From Pagrus major (taxonomy: Eukaryota; Chordata; Actinopteri; Spariformes; Sparidae), in NCBI RefSeq assembly GCF_040436345.1, contig NC_133220.1, positions 3,403,423 to 3,467,422 on the forward strand: a stretch of 64,000 nt of DNA, read 5' to 3'. Numbering within the stretch: position 1 is the first letter of the stretch; every line of letters begins with the position of its first letter. A program made the translations under genes and the position numbers. A model generated the notes under the pieces. The model had not been told where the DNA came from and made no database searches. It saw nothing but the letters and a program-made list of their open reading frames with translations. This document shows positions 10,836 to 22,492 of the stretch, piece after piece.

Positions 10836-11297
10836 ATGGAGCTTCTTCCTCTCGTGTGTCTCTGTCTGCTGAGCTGCTCTGGAGAAACGTCTGCTGCTGG
10901 AGACGGTAAGAAAACTGATCATCACTCACTGAGAGTTTTTATTCTCACTTTATTTCATCTGAACAGCGGAACAATGTGGAAACATGCGGGATGTTCATCT
11001 TCTTCTCCTGGTGTTATAAAGCTGAAGAGTTTCCAGCTCAATACATTTTGTAAAATTCAAACACAAAGCTCAATCACAAAAACCTAATAAACTATTTTTA
11101 TTATTTGGTTGTAGTCCTCCTCTCTCTGACACTCACACTAATTTTTTTGACAATGTAGTAACACCTGTTTGTGTGGTTGTAGTCAGTACTGGTGAGGAGA
11201 CATCGTCTGATAAATGATAAGAGCTGATCGCAGGTTTATTCACCCAAACAGACAGAAAACTTAACTGTACATCAGCCTCAAGATTAACAACCTGCAC

Positions 11298-11336
<39 letters not shown>

Positions 11337-14300
11337 GTGTGCGTGTGTGTGTGCGTGCGTGTGTGTGTCATGTGAATTTAATCTGATGTCCTTTAGAAAG
11401 TACAGTGAACATATTTGAATTACAAAGTTAAAAACAACCTGTGTGTTGCAGCTGAGGAACAGGATAGTTTGGTGGTTAGTTGTGTCTTTGAATCCAGTCC
11501 AATAAATCAAGATCTGACATGAATAAAACTACAACTTCTCCTGGTGTTTTGAAGCTGAAGAGTTTCCAGCTGAAAACATTTTGTAACATTCAAACACAAG
11601 GCTCAATAACAAAAACCTAATAAACAATACTGTAAGCTTAAATATACTTAAAATATGTCAGTACAAGTATAGGAGCTTGGTTGTAGTCCTCCTCTCTCTG
11701 AAACTCACACTCATTTTTTTTGACAATGTAGTAACACCTGTTTGTGTGGTTGTACTTAATCTTGGTGAGGAGACATCGTCTGATAAATGATAAGAGAAGT
11801 CAGACCAACAGGTTCTTAAAATGTGTCCTGGTTTTTGTTTGCTTCATGATTACTGATTAATGTGTGTGCGTGTGTGTGTGAGCGTGTGTGTGTGTGCGCG
11901 CGCGTGTGTGTGTTGTGAAGCTTAAATCTGATGTCCTTAGAAAGTACAGTGAACATATTTGTAGCTATTGTCCTTAGCTACATTCCTGTAGCTAAGGACA
12001 ATATTCCCCACCAAGAGGATATTGACAGTTGGCTCCACCTAAAAGAGGTGAAAATCCCCACTATCCAAGCAGAAGTTGGATTGCTCATTGGAGCAAATGT
12101 TCCCAAGGCGATGGAACCGCTACAAGTGGTCAACAGCGTGGACAATGGACCATAAGCCGTGAGGACAATATTAAGCTGGACAGTGAACGGACCACTCAGA
12201 GGTGGAAGTGACACATTGGAGGCAAACACACTGACAGGAATTACTGCAAACAGAATCTCAGTAGCCAAGCTTGAAGAACTTTGGCAGCTACAATTCAAGC
12301 AGGACTTTCCAGATGCTGGGACAAGACGAAGACATCGAGATGTCTAAGTAGGACCATCAGGTTTATCAGCATGGTGTCACAGTCTGCTGTACTTAAAGAC
12401 GGTCATTACAATGTTTGTCTTCCAGTGAAGAAAAAATGTTTGTGTATGCTGAACAACAGAGCAGTTGCGGAGCAACGTGCACTGAACTTATGGAAGAGGT
12501 TCTCAAAGGACGCAAGTTCTATGGAGAATATGTGGCGTTCATGGACGACGTGCTCAAGAAGGTTACGCCGTGAAGCTTGTAGGTGATGAGTGTGAACCTA
12601 CTGAGGGGCGAACGTGGTATTTGCCTCACCACGGAGTCAGACATCCAACCAAGCAGAAGTTGCGCGTTGTGTTTGACTGCGGCGCAAGCTTCCAAGGAAT
12701 ATCACTGAACCAGCAGCTCCTACAGGGTCCGGACCTTACAAGCTCGCTGGTGGGGGTCCTCATGAGGTTCCGCCAGGAGGCTGTGGCGGTCATGGCAGAT
12801 GTGGAGGCCATGTTCCACCAAGTCAAAGTGAGTAATGAAGACACGGATCTCCTGAGATTTCTATGGTGGCCTGGTGGCAACTATGAGCAGAATCTGGTCG
12901 AACATAAGATGCTGGTGCATATCTTCGGCGCAACATCATCGCCAAGTGTCGCCACCTTTGCGCTCCAGAAATGCGCAACAGATTTCGCAGAGAGTTTGGA
13001 CAAGAGACGGATAAAACAGTCAGGAAAAATTTTACGTGGACGACTGTCTTAAATCGGCTTCTGATGAAGATACAGCCATCACACTGTGTGCTGAGTTGAG
13101 AAGCATGTTGGCAAAAGGAGGATTCCGGCTGACAAAGTGGTCAAGCAACAGCAGGAAGTTGCTTAACTCAATCCCAGAAGAGGAAAAAGCTCAAGGGTTT
13201 CAAGATCTGGACTTAGATGAGGACAACTTGCCCATGGAGAGAGCATTGGGTATCCAGTGGTGTGCTGAATCAGATCAGTTCAGGTTCAAGATCAACCTCA
13301 AAGATCGACCACACACTAGGAGAGGCCTGCTTTCCCTGGTCAGCTCAATTTTTGATCCACTGGGCTTTCTCGCTCCAGTAATATTGCCCGCCAAAAGAAT
13401 CCTGCAGGATTTATGTCGGCAGAAGTATAGCTGGGGCGAAGAACTGCCAGACACTGTGGTCAAAGGTTGGAATAAGTGGATCTCAAGTTTGCAACAGATT
13501 GAGAAATTTGGAGTTGACAGATGTGTCAAGTCGAAGCAGTTTGGTGCGCCAGTCTTTGCGCAGCTTCATCCCTTTGCTGACGCTAGTGAAGATGCCTACG
13601 GCACCACAAGCTACTTACTGCTGCGCTTTTCAACGGGTGAAGCTCAATCCACCTTGATCCTGGCAAAGACAAGGGTCGCTCCCTTAAAGTCACCAACTAT
13701 TCCCAGAATGGAACTGACAGCGGCCACAGTCGCAATAAAAATGGACAAGCTTCTGAGGAAAGAGCTTGAGTTGGAGCTCATGAATCCATCTTTTGGACCA
13801 ATAGCACAGCTGTGCTAAAGTACTTCAACAGTGAGAGCACCAGATTCAAGACGTTCGTTGCTAACAGGGTTTCAGCAATCCTGGATCACTCTCAGACATC
13901 TCAGTGGAGATACATCAACACCACTCTGAATCCCGCTGACGTTGTCTCAAGAGGACAGACTGTGGAAGCATTTTTGAAAAATGAGAGCTGGCTTTCAGGA
14001 CCAAGTTTCTTGCTCAGCTCACAAGACCAGTGGCCTAAAAATCCATATCCGGGCATGCTGGATATCGACGACCCAGAGGTCAAACGAATGACTCAAGTGC
14101 ATGTCATTCAGGCACAAGAACTTGAGGATTTCATGGATCAGTGGATGAACCACTACTCTTCCTGGACGGCGTTGAAATGCGCTGTAGGCTGGTTTCTGAA
14201 ACTTAAGGATTTGCTGAAAGAGCTAAAGGAAAAGAGAAAGGAGCTACGAGCAGTAGACGGAGAAAGCCGGATGACAGAGTTCAAGAAAGCCGTTAAAGGA

Positions 14301-17300
14301 AAGTATCTGACTTGTGATGACTTGACTGAAGCAGAAACAGAAATTGTGAAATACTGTCAGAAACAAAGCTTCAAAGAAGACTTGGCTATGCTAAAGGAGC
14401 ATCAAAGAGTGAAGAAAAGTAGCTCACTCTTTAAGTTAAATCCAGTGCTCCGAGACGGAGTTATGAGAGTTGGCGGACGGTTGAGTCGCGCGGCTATGCC
14501 TGATGACTCCAAGCAGCAAGTCATCTTGCCTAAGGATTCACACGTCACAAGGCTTGTGTTGAGACACATTCATGACATTACAGCTCACGCCGGAAGGAAT
14601 CACATGTTGGCTCAGCTACGGCAACGATTCTGGATCCCTGGAGCCAGTGGAGCTATCAGAAGGTTCCTGTCCAAGTGTGTCATCTGTAAAAGGCTACATG
14701 GAGCAGCTGGCAAAGCAGCTCATGGCAGATCTACCAACATGCAGGGTCCTGCCAGACGACCCTCCTTTTACAAGAGTCGGCACAGATTACTTTGGTCTGT
14801 TCCTAGTGAAGAGAGGACGAGTCCAAGTAAAGAGATACGGCGTTATCTTCATGTGTCTTGCTATACGAGCAGTGCATCTGGAAGTTGCTTCTTCTCTCGA
14901 CACTGATGCCTGTCTCGACGCAATCAGAAGATTTCTTGCCAGAAGAGGACAAGTCAGAGAGATGTATTCAGATAATGGAACCAACTTTCAGTCAGCTGAC
15001 AGTGAGATGAGGAAATCAATCAAGGAATGGACCAACAGGACCGAGAAACATTTGCAACAGAGAGGTGTTCAGTGGCATTTCAATCCGCCAGCGGGTTCTC
15101 ACCACGGAGGCAGCTGGGAGCGGTTAATTCGTTGAGTGAGAAAAATCCTGAACATCACGGTCAAGGAGCAACTGCTGGATGAAGAAGGTCTCCACACCCT
15201 ACTTTGTGAAGCTGAGGCGGTCATAAACAGCAGGCCCATCACAAAGGCATCATCAGACCTCAACGATTTAGAGGCCCTCACGCCCAACCACTTGTTGTTG
15301 CTCAAAGTCAAGCCCGAGTTACCACCAGGAGTATTTCATGAAGATGACCAGTACATCAACCGCAGATGGAGACAATACCTCGCGGATGTCTTCTGGAAAC
15401 GCTGGTGCAAAGAGTATCTGACAGAGCTCCAAGAACGTCAGCGATGGTCTTCACCTGGAAGAAACTTCTGTGTCGGCGACGTAGTGCTGATCGTGGATGA
15501 TACATCGCCCAGAAACTCCTGGCCACTTGGAAGAATAGTGGAGACTTTTCCTGATAGAAATGGTTTCGTTCGTCAGGTTAAAGTGAAGACCAAGACCAAC
15601 GAGCTTTGTCGCCCTGTAACAAAGCTATGTCTTCTTCAAGAATCAGAGGATAACTGATGGACTGTTATGAAGATCTCATCTTGAATGGGACTAAGAACAC
15701 CAAGCTTCTTTCACTAAGTGATAAGTAATGTTATTCAGGCTCCTTTAATTTAAGTTGACACTTTTGGAGTAATTGTTTCAAGGACATTGATAACAATTAG
15801 GGGCCGGTAATATAGGAGCCTAAATGCTATTTTTTGTTGATAAGTATTTGAATAATAATTTAAGTTGATATGTGAAAAAAATTTGTTGTTAATTATGATA
15901 AAAAAGAGGTTATTTACATCATTTACAGGTGAACAGTTCATATTAATAAGTTAGTACTTAATTCATTTCACTTAAAAATGTGTGGATGTTTTTTGGTTTA
16001 AAAATCGCAAACATTGAGGAGAGCGTCAAGCTCATGGCTTCACTGATTAGGAACCTACAACAAGCACGACACAACCAAAACTATTATGTTAGAGGAAACA
16101 GGTGTTGAGTTATTGTTGTGGTGTGTAAAGTTGTTATCTGACTTTGTTTCCTGATGACTCTGCATGTTAACATACTGAGTAACACATGTTTTTATCTTCC
16201 AGGTGTCAGAGTGGTCGTGAAAGAAGATGATGATGCTGTTTTACCCTGTTCCCCCAGCACCAAGGAGGACATCACAAGAAAGCTGTTTGACTGGAAGAAA
16301 GACGGTCAGAAGGAGGTGTTCATGTATGATTCAGGCATTCATTACAATAACGGCCGTCCAGGTCAAGATGAGCAGTTCAAAGGTCGAGTCTCACATTTTC
16401 AAGATCAACTGAAGAACGGCAACGCCTCCATAAAGATCCATAATACAAAGATGGCAGACAGTGGGAACTACAGCTGCGATTTTCCACGTCTTCAGCCGAG
16501 ACAAACATTCAACATTGAGCTTGTTGTTGGTGAGTGCTTTCATTAAACAGTTAAAGATGTCCGCTCATTTACTGCTGCGACTGGTTCAAGAGTCCCAGAT
16601 GGACTTTTGTTGTGGTCAGAATACACATCTGGCAGGGCCTCGAGCCCACAGAGCTGCAGCCACATCTGGAGAGATGACCTCTGTATCAAACATGCAGATA
16701 TCAGAGACACGCTGCAGATTATGTCTCTGTACAATGAAATTTCAGCCGTCTATAGTAGATGAAATATGACTTTTACACAGTGTTACCTGTTTGTTTCAAA
16801 ACAATCTAACGTGTGTTTGTTTTTCCTTTCAGATCAAGTCTTAAGAGACAGAACAGGTGAAAAGCCAGGTGAGTCCTGATTCTGATGACGTCACTCTCCA
16901 CCTCTGCAGGTGTTTCTGTAAATGTCTTCTCAGGCCTGTCAGTCTAAACACTAACATCTGTGGGCCTGAACCTCTCTGTGTTGAACTGACTGGGATCACT
17001 CGTCACTTAAAGGTGGACACGTTTATTATATTATAGTTATACAACAACATCTTTTAATCCAAGAAGCAGTTCCAAAGTAGTTCTCACTAACATGTGACAC
17101 ATCAGGTGTGTTTACCTTTGAACACTATGTTTTATATTTTATTACAATCTTTATAGTTCAGTTTAACATGTTCACTGTATTTGTGTGTCTGCCTCAAACT
17201 GGAAACAGTTTAAAATGTTTGAAATATCGTCCCATAAAATGATGCTGGAGGCTTTTATTGTGTTTTTCTCTTCACACTGTAAACTGGATACAAGCAGAGT

Positions 17301-20300
17301 GTGGATGAACAAAATCCCAATATTACTTTAATAATGCTGAAACTGTCTCTTTATAATTTATTGTTTATAATGTGTTCACAGGTGCAGCTCCAAGGCCAAT
17401 TATCGATACACTTGCTGATACAAAGCACTGGTCTCTGCTGCAGTGTGAAGCTCATGGTGATCCACTTCCTACAGTAGAGTGGAAGGACAGTGCTGGTTAC
17501 GTCCTTCGTGCTGAGAAGCCACATATCTCAGAAAGAGGAGGTCGTTCATACATCACCGTCAAGACTACTGTGACCAAGTCCGACACCTACAGCTGTGTAG
17601 CTACGCAGAAGGAAATCAGTCATCAGATTGCTACTGTGACCTCTGTGCACTTGGCAGGTCAGTGGTATTTTGAACAATTTTAACTATCCGTGTGTTTCAA
17701 AGATGATGAGTTCAGACTGAACACACAGGTAATCAGCTCAAAGTCTGTTGATGTTGAAAATGTTTCAAACTGAAGAAACTCTGAGACTTAAAATAGAAAA
17801 AGCAGATAAAAGTGTTCTGGATGGAAATAAGAAGAAGAAGTGGAGTTCATGTTTGTGCTGCTGAAACATTCACTGTAAAAACTCTCCAGCTGTTAAATTA
17901 ACTGGAATAAAATCAACTTTTGTGTTCAGTCTGAATTCACCTTTAAGGATCATTTACATCATTCATTATCTTCTTCATGTTGGACATGACTACGTACAAC
18001 TGTGGTGATACATGACTACAATATGAGCACATACACTTGATTCATGTGTTCATTTAGTTCATTAATCAGAGAAACTGTGTTCACTGAGAGAGAAACTCTC
18101 AGTCCTGAAACACATTTGAGCTCTGTCTCCTCAAGTCACACTGGTGCTGCTTCTGGTTCTGATGCCACAGGATCTTCATCACTAAATCTTTGTCTCAGTG
18201 ACATGAAAGAATGATGTTGGTACCAGCTCAGGTCCACTGAGGAGCTCAGACTGAAAGTGGTCCTGAACTCTGAGCCTCCTCTCCTGTGAAGTTTGTGGCT
18301 CCTTTCCAGTTGAGAGACAGTTTCCACTGCTGCGAGGTACAGCCTTAAAATTATATCACCATATTTTTTTATGCCACATCCTGATATACGATATGTAACT
18401 CAATATATTGAAATTTTCTCAAAAGCGCTTCATAAATGTTAGGACGGGGCCACAAAATCAAATATCTCAATATGTTTGACCAAACAGGCCCTACTGTGAT
18501 AATATTGTAGGGATGACTATTGTTACTTTCACAAAACATTAACACGATGAGATTTCTGATCAATAATCATCATTAATGTGGATATAATGACTCAGTGGGT
18601 AAAGAAAGTATCAGAACAAGTCGAACAGTCTGGTGAGTTCAGAACATGACGTCACTTTACTGTAATGAGCCTTTAAAACCAGGAACAGACAACAGTTATG
18701 ATATATCACCATGTGAGAATATCTAATATCTAAGACAATATATAGTCTCACATCATGACAACAGTATATATTGTATATGTTGCCCAGCCCTGCTTTAGAT
18801 TGTACAGGTGTTCCTATTAAAGTGGCCACACCCGAGCCCTGTTAACAGAAGGGGACAAGCTTTTAATGACCCTGTGTTTCACATTTCATAACACATTTTC
18901 TTTATTACTTTAATGTAAATAGACAACAAAGTTCACATGACGTCCTTTAATGTTTTTTTTAAGCACAACAAATGTGTAAAAGTTCAGGAGCTGCTGTAAA
19001 GTCTTCACTGTTGATGTGTTTCTGTCATGATGTGAGTCAGAAAAAGTGTTTTAGTTGTAAATAGTTACAAACTCTTTGTAGAAGTTAATTTTCATGTGTC
19101 TGAAATATGATCCTCTGCTGAATAATGCTGGGAGCTGTAACTGAGCCTCATCATGCTTTTTATTACTTTTTGGTTTCTTGTGTTTTTCTTTCATCTTAAA
19201 CTCGCTCTAATCAACAAGCAGAGATGTGATGAACAAAAAACATCCCAATATTACATTTCTGATGCTGAAATTAAATCTAATGTCATCTTTTGTTTCTGTC
19301 ATGTTCACAGGTGCAGCTTCAAAGCCGTCCATCACAACACTTGATGAAACAAAGGACTGGTCTCTGCTGCAGTGTGAAGTTGTTGGCGCTTCCCCAAAAC
19401 CTAAAGTTGAGTGGAGGGACAGTTCTGGAAACATCCTTCCTGTTAAAGATCTGAAGGTCACAGCAAGAGGAGGCAGCTACGACATCGTCCTCCAAACTAC
19501 TGTGACCAAGACCGATCGCTATCGCTGTGTCGTCACACAGGAAGAAATCAACCATCAGATTTATGCTGTGACCTATGTACACATCAGTGGTGAGATTATT
19601 CTTAGTGGTGTATTAACACTTCACTTCTCCTCATTTCAACACAAGTTGAAAATGTTTCAAACTGAGTGTTAAATTCTCTCTTAATGAGTCTCTGAGCCTC
19701 CAGTTCAGTAATCTACAGAGTTCAGAGGAAGACTGATAGGGTCTGGAGGGAAATAACAGGAAAAACTGAAGTTTATAGGAAATGTTGAGATCAGTCTGAT
19801 CTTCACCCACAGACTCAGTAACAGATTTATAAATGTCTGCTGCAGCCTGATCCTGACACTCTGTCACATTTAACTTCCAGAAGAAAAACTGTTGTTAAAT
19901 TGAAGAATTATTGTTTCACCAAAACACACTGTGAAGTTTTTATCAGTGTCACAGTGCAGCTCTCAGACTGGGACAAACCAGGAGACACACAGTGAAATAA
20001 ACAACACAGTGATTTATTTACAACAAAGACACAAACAGCTGGAGGAGTGAGTGCAGTCAGTAGTGCAGCAGTGGATGAGTGAAGATGTGCTGTGTGGATG
20101 TTGAGCTGTAAAAACAAACCAAAGGAAACCAAAAGCCCCGACACAAAGATGTGTGAGCAGATGTTCTGAAGGATTTCTATACATGGAGCACATCAGGCCC
20201 AGGTGTGTCCCCTGCTGCTGATGAAGCTCCCAACAGGTCTGCAGCCCTGGAGACAGAAAGCACAGCAACAGCAGAGTGAAGCCGTCAGAGAGGCGTCACT

Positions 20301-21545
20301 GTGAGCTCTGTTTAGATTAGAGAGATTAGAGAGAGACTTTATTAATCCCAATGACAAACTGCAGCGTTACAGCAGCCGAGTTACACATGAATCACACAAC
20401 AAACACCATGAAGACACTCAGACAGGAAGAGTTTACTCACTGATGACTTTATTATTTTATTTCTCAACTACAAACTGAACTCAGGCTGAAAACTAGGAGC
20501 AAACTTTACCTCTGAATATACACAATGATAGTTCCTGTAATAATATGAGATCATTGAGGCTTTGAACTGAGCTTTTACTGGACAGTTAACACTTGTCATT
20601 AGTACCATTGTATTGTACTAATTCTATTTTTATGAATTTTATAATGTTCAGCTTGTGTTGACTGTGTCTGAAATGTGCAAATGAAAGTGTGTGTTTATTA
20701 CTGAGGTCACAGTTAAAGGTGGTGTTGTTCTGTTTTTTTGTCCTCCCTGTTTACAAACATGACGGAAACACAAATATATCCCTGAATATGATAATGTCCA
20801 GTAAACCATCAGCACTAACTACGACCTCAATGATAAAACATACCATTGAATTAACACCTCAATGACAGTGTCAACAAAAAGGTGAACATTAATGCATCAT
20901 AAAATTAACTTAATGTCAGAACAGTTGTGTTGGATTACATTAGATTGTACAGGTGTTCCTAATAAAGTGGCCACTGAGTGTTTGAATCACTGACAACACA
21001 AGGGTTTGAAGATCCCATGTTTCATATTACATAACATTTTTCTTTAATGTAAAAAAAATATTGTCGACACATCAGACAACAAATTTCATGTGATGTCATT
21101 TTAAGATATTTTCCTGCTCAACAAGTGTAAATATTCAAAGGTCGTCTAAACGATCCTGATATGAGTCAGAAATAGTGTTGGCAGTTGAACAGTTTACATT
21201 TTTTTTGCGAGTTAGAAATGTTTGACTTTTCTTGTCCTAGTGAAGAGAAGTGTTGAACAAAAACATTGTAATATTATTTATAATCCTGTCATTGTCCTTT
21301 ATAACTGATAAGTCACTCCTTGTTATCTTCACAGGTGCAGCTACACAGCCAGGTGAGATTCTTCCTCTTATATTGTTTTATTCAACTTATATTTAACTTT
21401 ATTTACTTCAGTCAAGTTTTATTTGATTCCAAACAACGTAATGTTGCACTGACACTCTGACTGATGCCTTCACTGTTCATCTGTTTCAGGGTCGTCTGCT
21501 GGATTGGTTACGTTGTGGTTCTTAGTGTTGCTGTTGCTGTTCTAG
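10836..21545 (+). CDS. Ig receptor gene B (B7/butyrophilin-like, V-C-C)
   Basis: Cell-surface Ig-superfamily protein. Phase-1 exons: 10836-10905 (signal peptide [16 protein letters not shown]), 16203-16529 (V-set, Cys in AVLPCSPS and GNYSCDF, DSGNYSC motif), 16833-16868 (linker [12 protein letters not shown]), 17382-17657 (C-type Ig, [12 protein letters not shown] to DTYSCVAT), 19311-19589 (second C-type Ig, [11 protein letters not shown] to DRYRCVVT), 21335-21352 (hinge), 21490-21578 (membrane exon). Every exon has AG/GT sites. The membrane exon is 89 nt, so the frame entered from upstream stops at TAG 21543-21545, giving about 353 residues ending [17 protein letters not shown]. The other frame of the same exon encodes a normal TM helix. 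The fold resembles B7, butyrophilin and CD276-like receptors; the exact orthologue and ligand are unknown. Intron 1 holds a BEL relic. It could be a GPI-anchored product or a decaying gene. Confidence 0.72.
11301..11368 (+). repeat. TG microsatellite
   Basis: A (GT)n tract with GC interruptions. The equivalent tract in gene D is at 46036-46097 with a different interruption pattern. Confidence 0.9.
11860..11914 (+). repeat. TG/CG microsatellite
   Basis: Alternating purine-pyrimidine tract with (GC)n inside (GT)n, a potential Z-DNA-forming sequence. The equivalent in D lies at about 46590-46643 with a longer GC run. Confidence 0.85.
11966..12003. repeat. perfect 16-bp hairpin at BEL 5' junction
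   Basis: Arms 11966-11981 (TATTGTCCTTAGCTAC) and 11988-12003 are perfect reverse complements around a 6-base loop ATTCCT. The gene D equivalent (about 46697-46730) has lost part of the right arm. Confidence 0.85.
12029..15657 (+). pseudogene. BEL/Pao pol pseudogene (gene B intron)
   Basis: Broken polyprotein reading frame. Visible lesions: TAA at 12153-12155 where D has a sense codon; frameshifts near 12320 and 12500; a frameshift immediately before the RT YVDD motif (about 13030); a frameshift near 13780; another near 14700 between the zinc-binding region and the integrase core; and TGA at 15133-15135 just after the integrase glutamate. Integrase residues visible are Asp in TDYF (14785-14787), Asp in SDNGTNF (14971-14973) and Glu in GSWERLIR (15118-15120), the DDE triad. 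Cannot encode an active product. Confidence 0.85.
15658..16202. other. BEL 3' end and intron 1 before the V exon
   Basis: No coding potential. From about 16060 the sequence matches the intron before the V exon of C and D and ends in the acceptor TTTTTATCTTCCAG at 16189-16202. Confidence 0.5.
17658..18329. other. intron after the first C-type exon of gene B
   Basis: Matches 29361-30040 of gene C and 53226-53900 of gene D closely. Small open frames on the minus strand are conserved only because the DNA is duplicated. No exon seen. Confidence 0.5.
18330..18792. mobile_element. decayed DNA-transposon-like repeat
   Basis: AT-rich segment bounded by GCTGCGAGGTAC on the left and TTGCCCAGCCCTGC on the right, loosely inverted ends of the GGGCTGGGC type seen in fish non-autonomous transposons. 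Same insert at 30787-31257 (C) and 53907-54365 (D). No transposase and no clear target duplication. Confidence 0.35.
19590..21334. other. intron between second C-type exon and hinge exon, gene B
   Basis: Contains a dispersed motif (ACTTTATTAATCCCAATGAC near 20334) and GTACAGGTGTTCCTAATAAA near 20948, both widespread in fish. No exon seen. The matching intron of gene D is 55157-56916. Confidence 0.5.
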
Positions 21546-21578
21546 CTTTGCTGCTTTGGAAACTCAATTGTCGGACAG
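21490..21578 (+). CDS. membrane exon of gene B, 89 nt, frame-shifted
   Basis: AG at 21488-21489, donor GTAAG at 21579. Entered in phase 1 it reads [18 protein letters not shown] and stops. One base out of phase it reads [20 protein letters not shown], a full TM helix, and joins the tail exon. Gene C's equivalent exon (32799-32909) is 111 nt and in frame. The stop lies only 33 nt from the last exon junction, closer than the 50-55 nt usually needed for nonsense-mediated decay. Confidence 0.7.
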
Positions 21579-21774
21579 GTAAGTTTAAGTTATGTATTTT
21601 ATCAACATGTTCATAATTAACAGACACCACAACTCATTCTTTACATGTATCTCATGTGCAGAGTCTCGACAGTTGTTTTATTCTCTCTGACATTAATTAT
21701 TCTGTGTATTGACACTGAGTAGGATCAGGTCAGGTGGGACTTTCTTCACTGTAAGTACGTTTTGTTTCCTGCAG

Positions 21775-22133
21775 ACAAGAAGAAGAGCGGCGCCAGAACT
21801 GACCCAGATTCAACAACACCATTTACCAGAATTCACCTGATCCAGAAAAGTAACTTGCTCTACATGTGCTGTGAAGCCTTTATCTCACAGCACTCAATCA
21901 CAAATAGACTGTGTCTCAATTCAGGGGCTGCATCCTTCGAAGGACGGGGCCTTTGCGGCCTCCGAAGGCGAGTTGTTTTGGTTCAAATCTATCAAACGTG
22001 TACATTTATTTGTGTGTGTGTACAATGTGTCAAATCTAAATTGAATTACCAACATTACAAAATAAACATTAACCCATCGGTGAATAACAACTATATTTAC
22101 CACAGCAGTACCAGCGTCACGCATTTTAACTGA
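21775..22133 (+). pseudogene. tail exon of gene B, native stop lost
   Basis: Acceptor TTTCCTGCAG precedes DKKKSGARTDPDSTTPFTRI. In gene D the frame ends CAG TAA (57428-57430); here it reads CAG AAA and stays open to 22133, running into the MITE. Because the membrane exon stops earlier, this exon is probably untranslated, which would explain the tolerated stop loss. Confidence 0.6.
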
Positions 22134-22492
22134 AAGTTGAAATTTGGAGGTTTTATAGTCTCTTGAAGTTTAACACATCTGGCGTTGGATGTTCAAATGA
22201 GTAAAAACCAAGTATAAACCCATTACTTAAATTTAAATGTCCTGTCTGCGCCACTTGATGTCGCCATTTTCTCTTGCTTCCTCTTCTGTTTCGGGACTGA
22301 GCAGCGATGCGCAAAAGATCTTGGGATATGTGAGGCCGCGAAGCATAGTAGCGGTGCGTCCTCCAAAAAGAGGAAATGAAGGCTGCATTTGAAGGAGCCT
22401 TTGAATTTGAACGGCCTTCGCGCAGCGTTGTGACGTAATTGACCTTCAAATGCGCCCTTCGAGGGCTGCAGCCCCTGAATTTGGACACAGCC
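21907..22492. mobile_element. 586-bp MITE in the 3' region of gene B
   Basis: Inverted ends: left GACTGTGTCTCAATTCAGGG, right end reverse-complements to GGCTGTGTCCAAATTCAGGG. It is flanked by ATA on both sides (21904-21906 and 22493-22495). Genes A (near 4247) and C (near 33576) keep the unoccupied site CACAAATAGTGTCC. No transposase frame. Superfamily not certain; a 3-bp duplication would suit PIF/Harbinger. Confidence 0.8.

Larger units (their letters stand above)
10906..11960. other. intron 1 of gene B, 5' part
   Basis: Contains an internal duplication: about 11000-11200 and 11540-11800 both carry AAGCTGAAGAGTTTCCAGCT, TCCTCCTCTCTCTGA and GACATCGTCTGATAAATGAT. TG-rich microsatellites lie at 11301-11368 and 11860-11914. 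No exon seen. Confidence 0.6.
11961..16060 (+). mobile_element. BEL/Pao retrotransposon relic in intron 1 of gene B
   Basis: Insertion in the intron: left flank ...GTGAACATATTT matches intact intron sequence at 11383, and the right flank resumes near 16060 at ACAAGCACGACACAACC, shared with C at 27357. Order: protease-adjacent region (11990-12350), reverse transcriptase (12570-13300, YVDD at 13033-13044), Pao-type connection and RNase H region (13300-13820), zinc-binding and integrase (14540-15135), DUF5641 (15350-15657). Gag and the start of pol are missing. LTRs were not identified; 15660-16060 may hold 3' UTR or partial LTR. A short inverted repeat sits at the 5' junction. Confidence 0.85.

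Noticed and set aside
11133-11510. Protein frame with long His-Thr runs on the minus strand
   Set aside because: It is the translation of the TG microsatellite and has no other support. The same applies to 25740-25925 and 45835-46239.
16461-16769. Open frame downstream of the V exon, repeated in every copy
   Set aside because: It begins out of frame inside the V exon and runs into intron 2. Its recurrence reflects DNA duplication, and the donor GTGAGT ends the exon.
18136-18327. Minus-strand frame conserved in genes B, C and D
   Set aside because: Conserved at the DNA level with the whole intron; no start context, domain or splice sites support a gene.
21762-22133. Long cytoplasmic tail of gene B extending into the MITE
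   Set aside because: It arises from loss of the stop seen in gene D. The upstream membrane exon already ends the reading frame.
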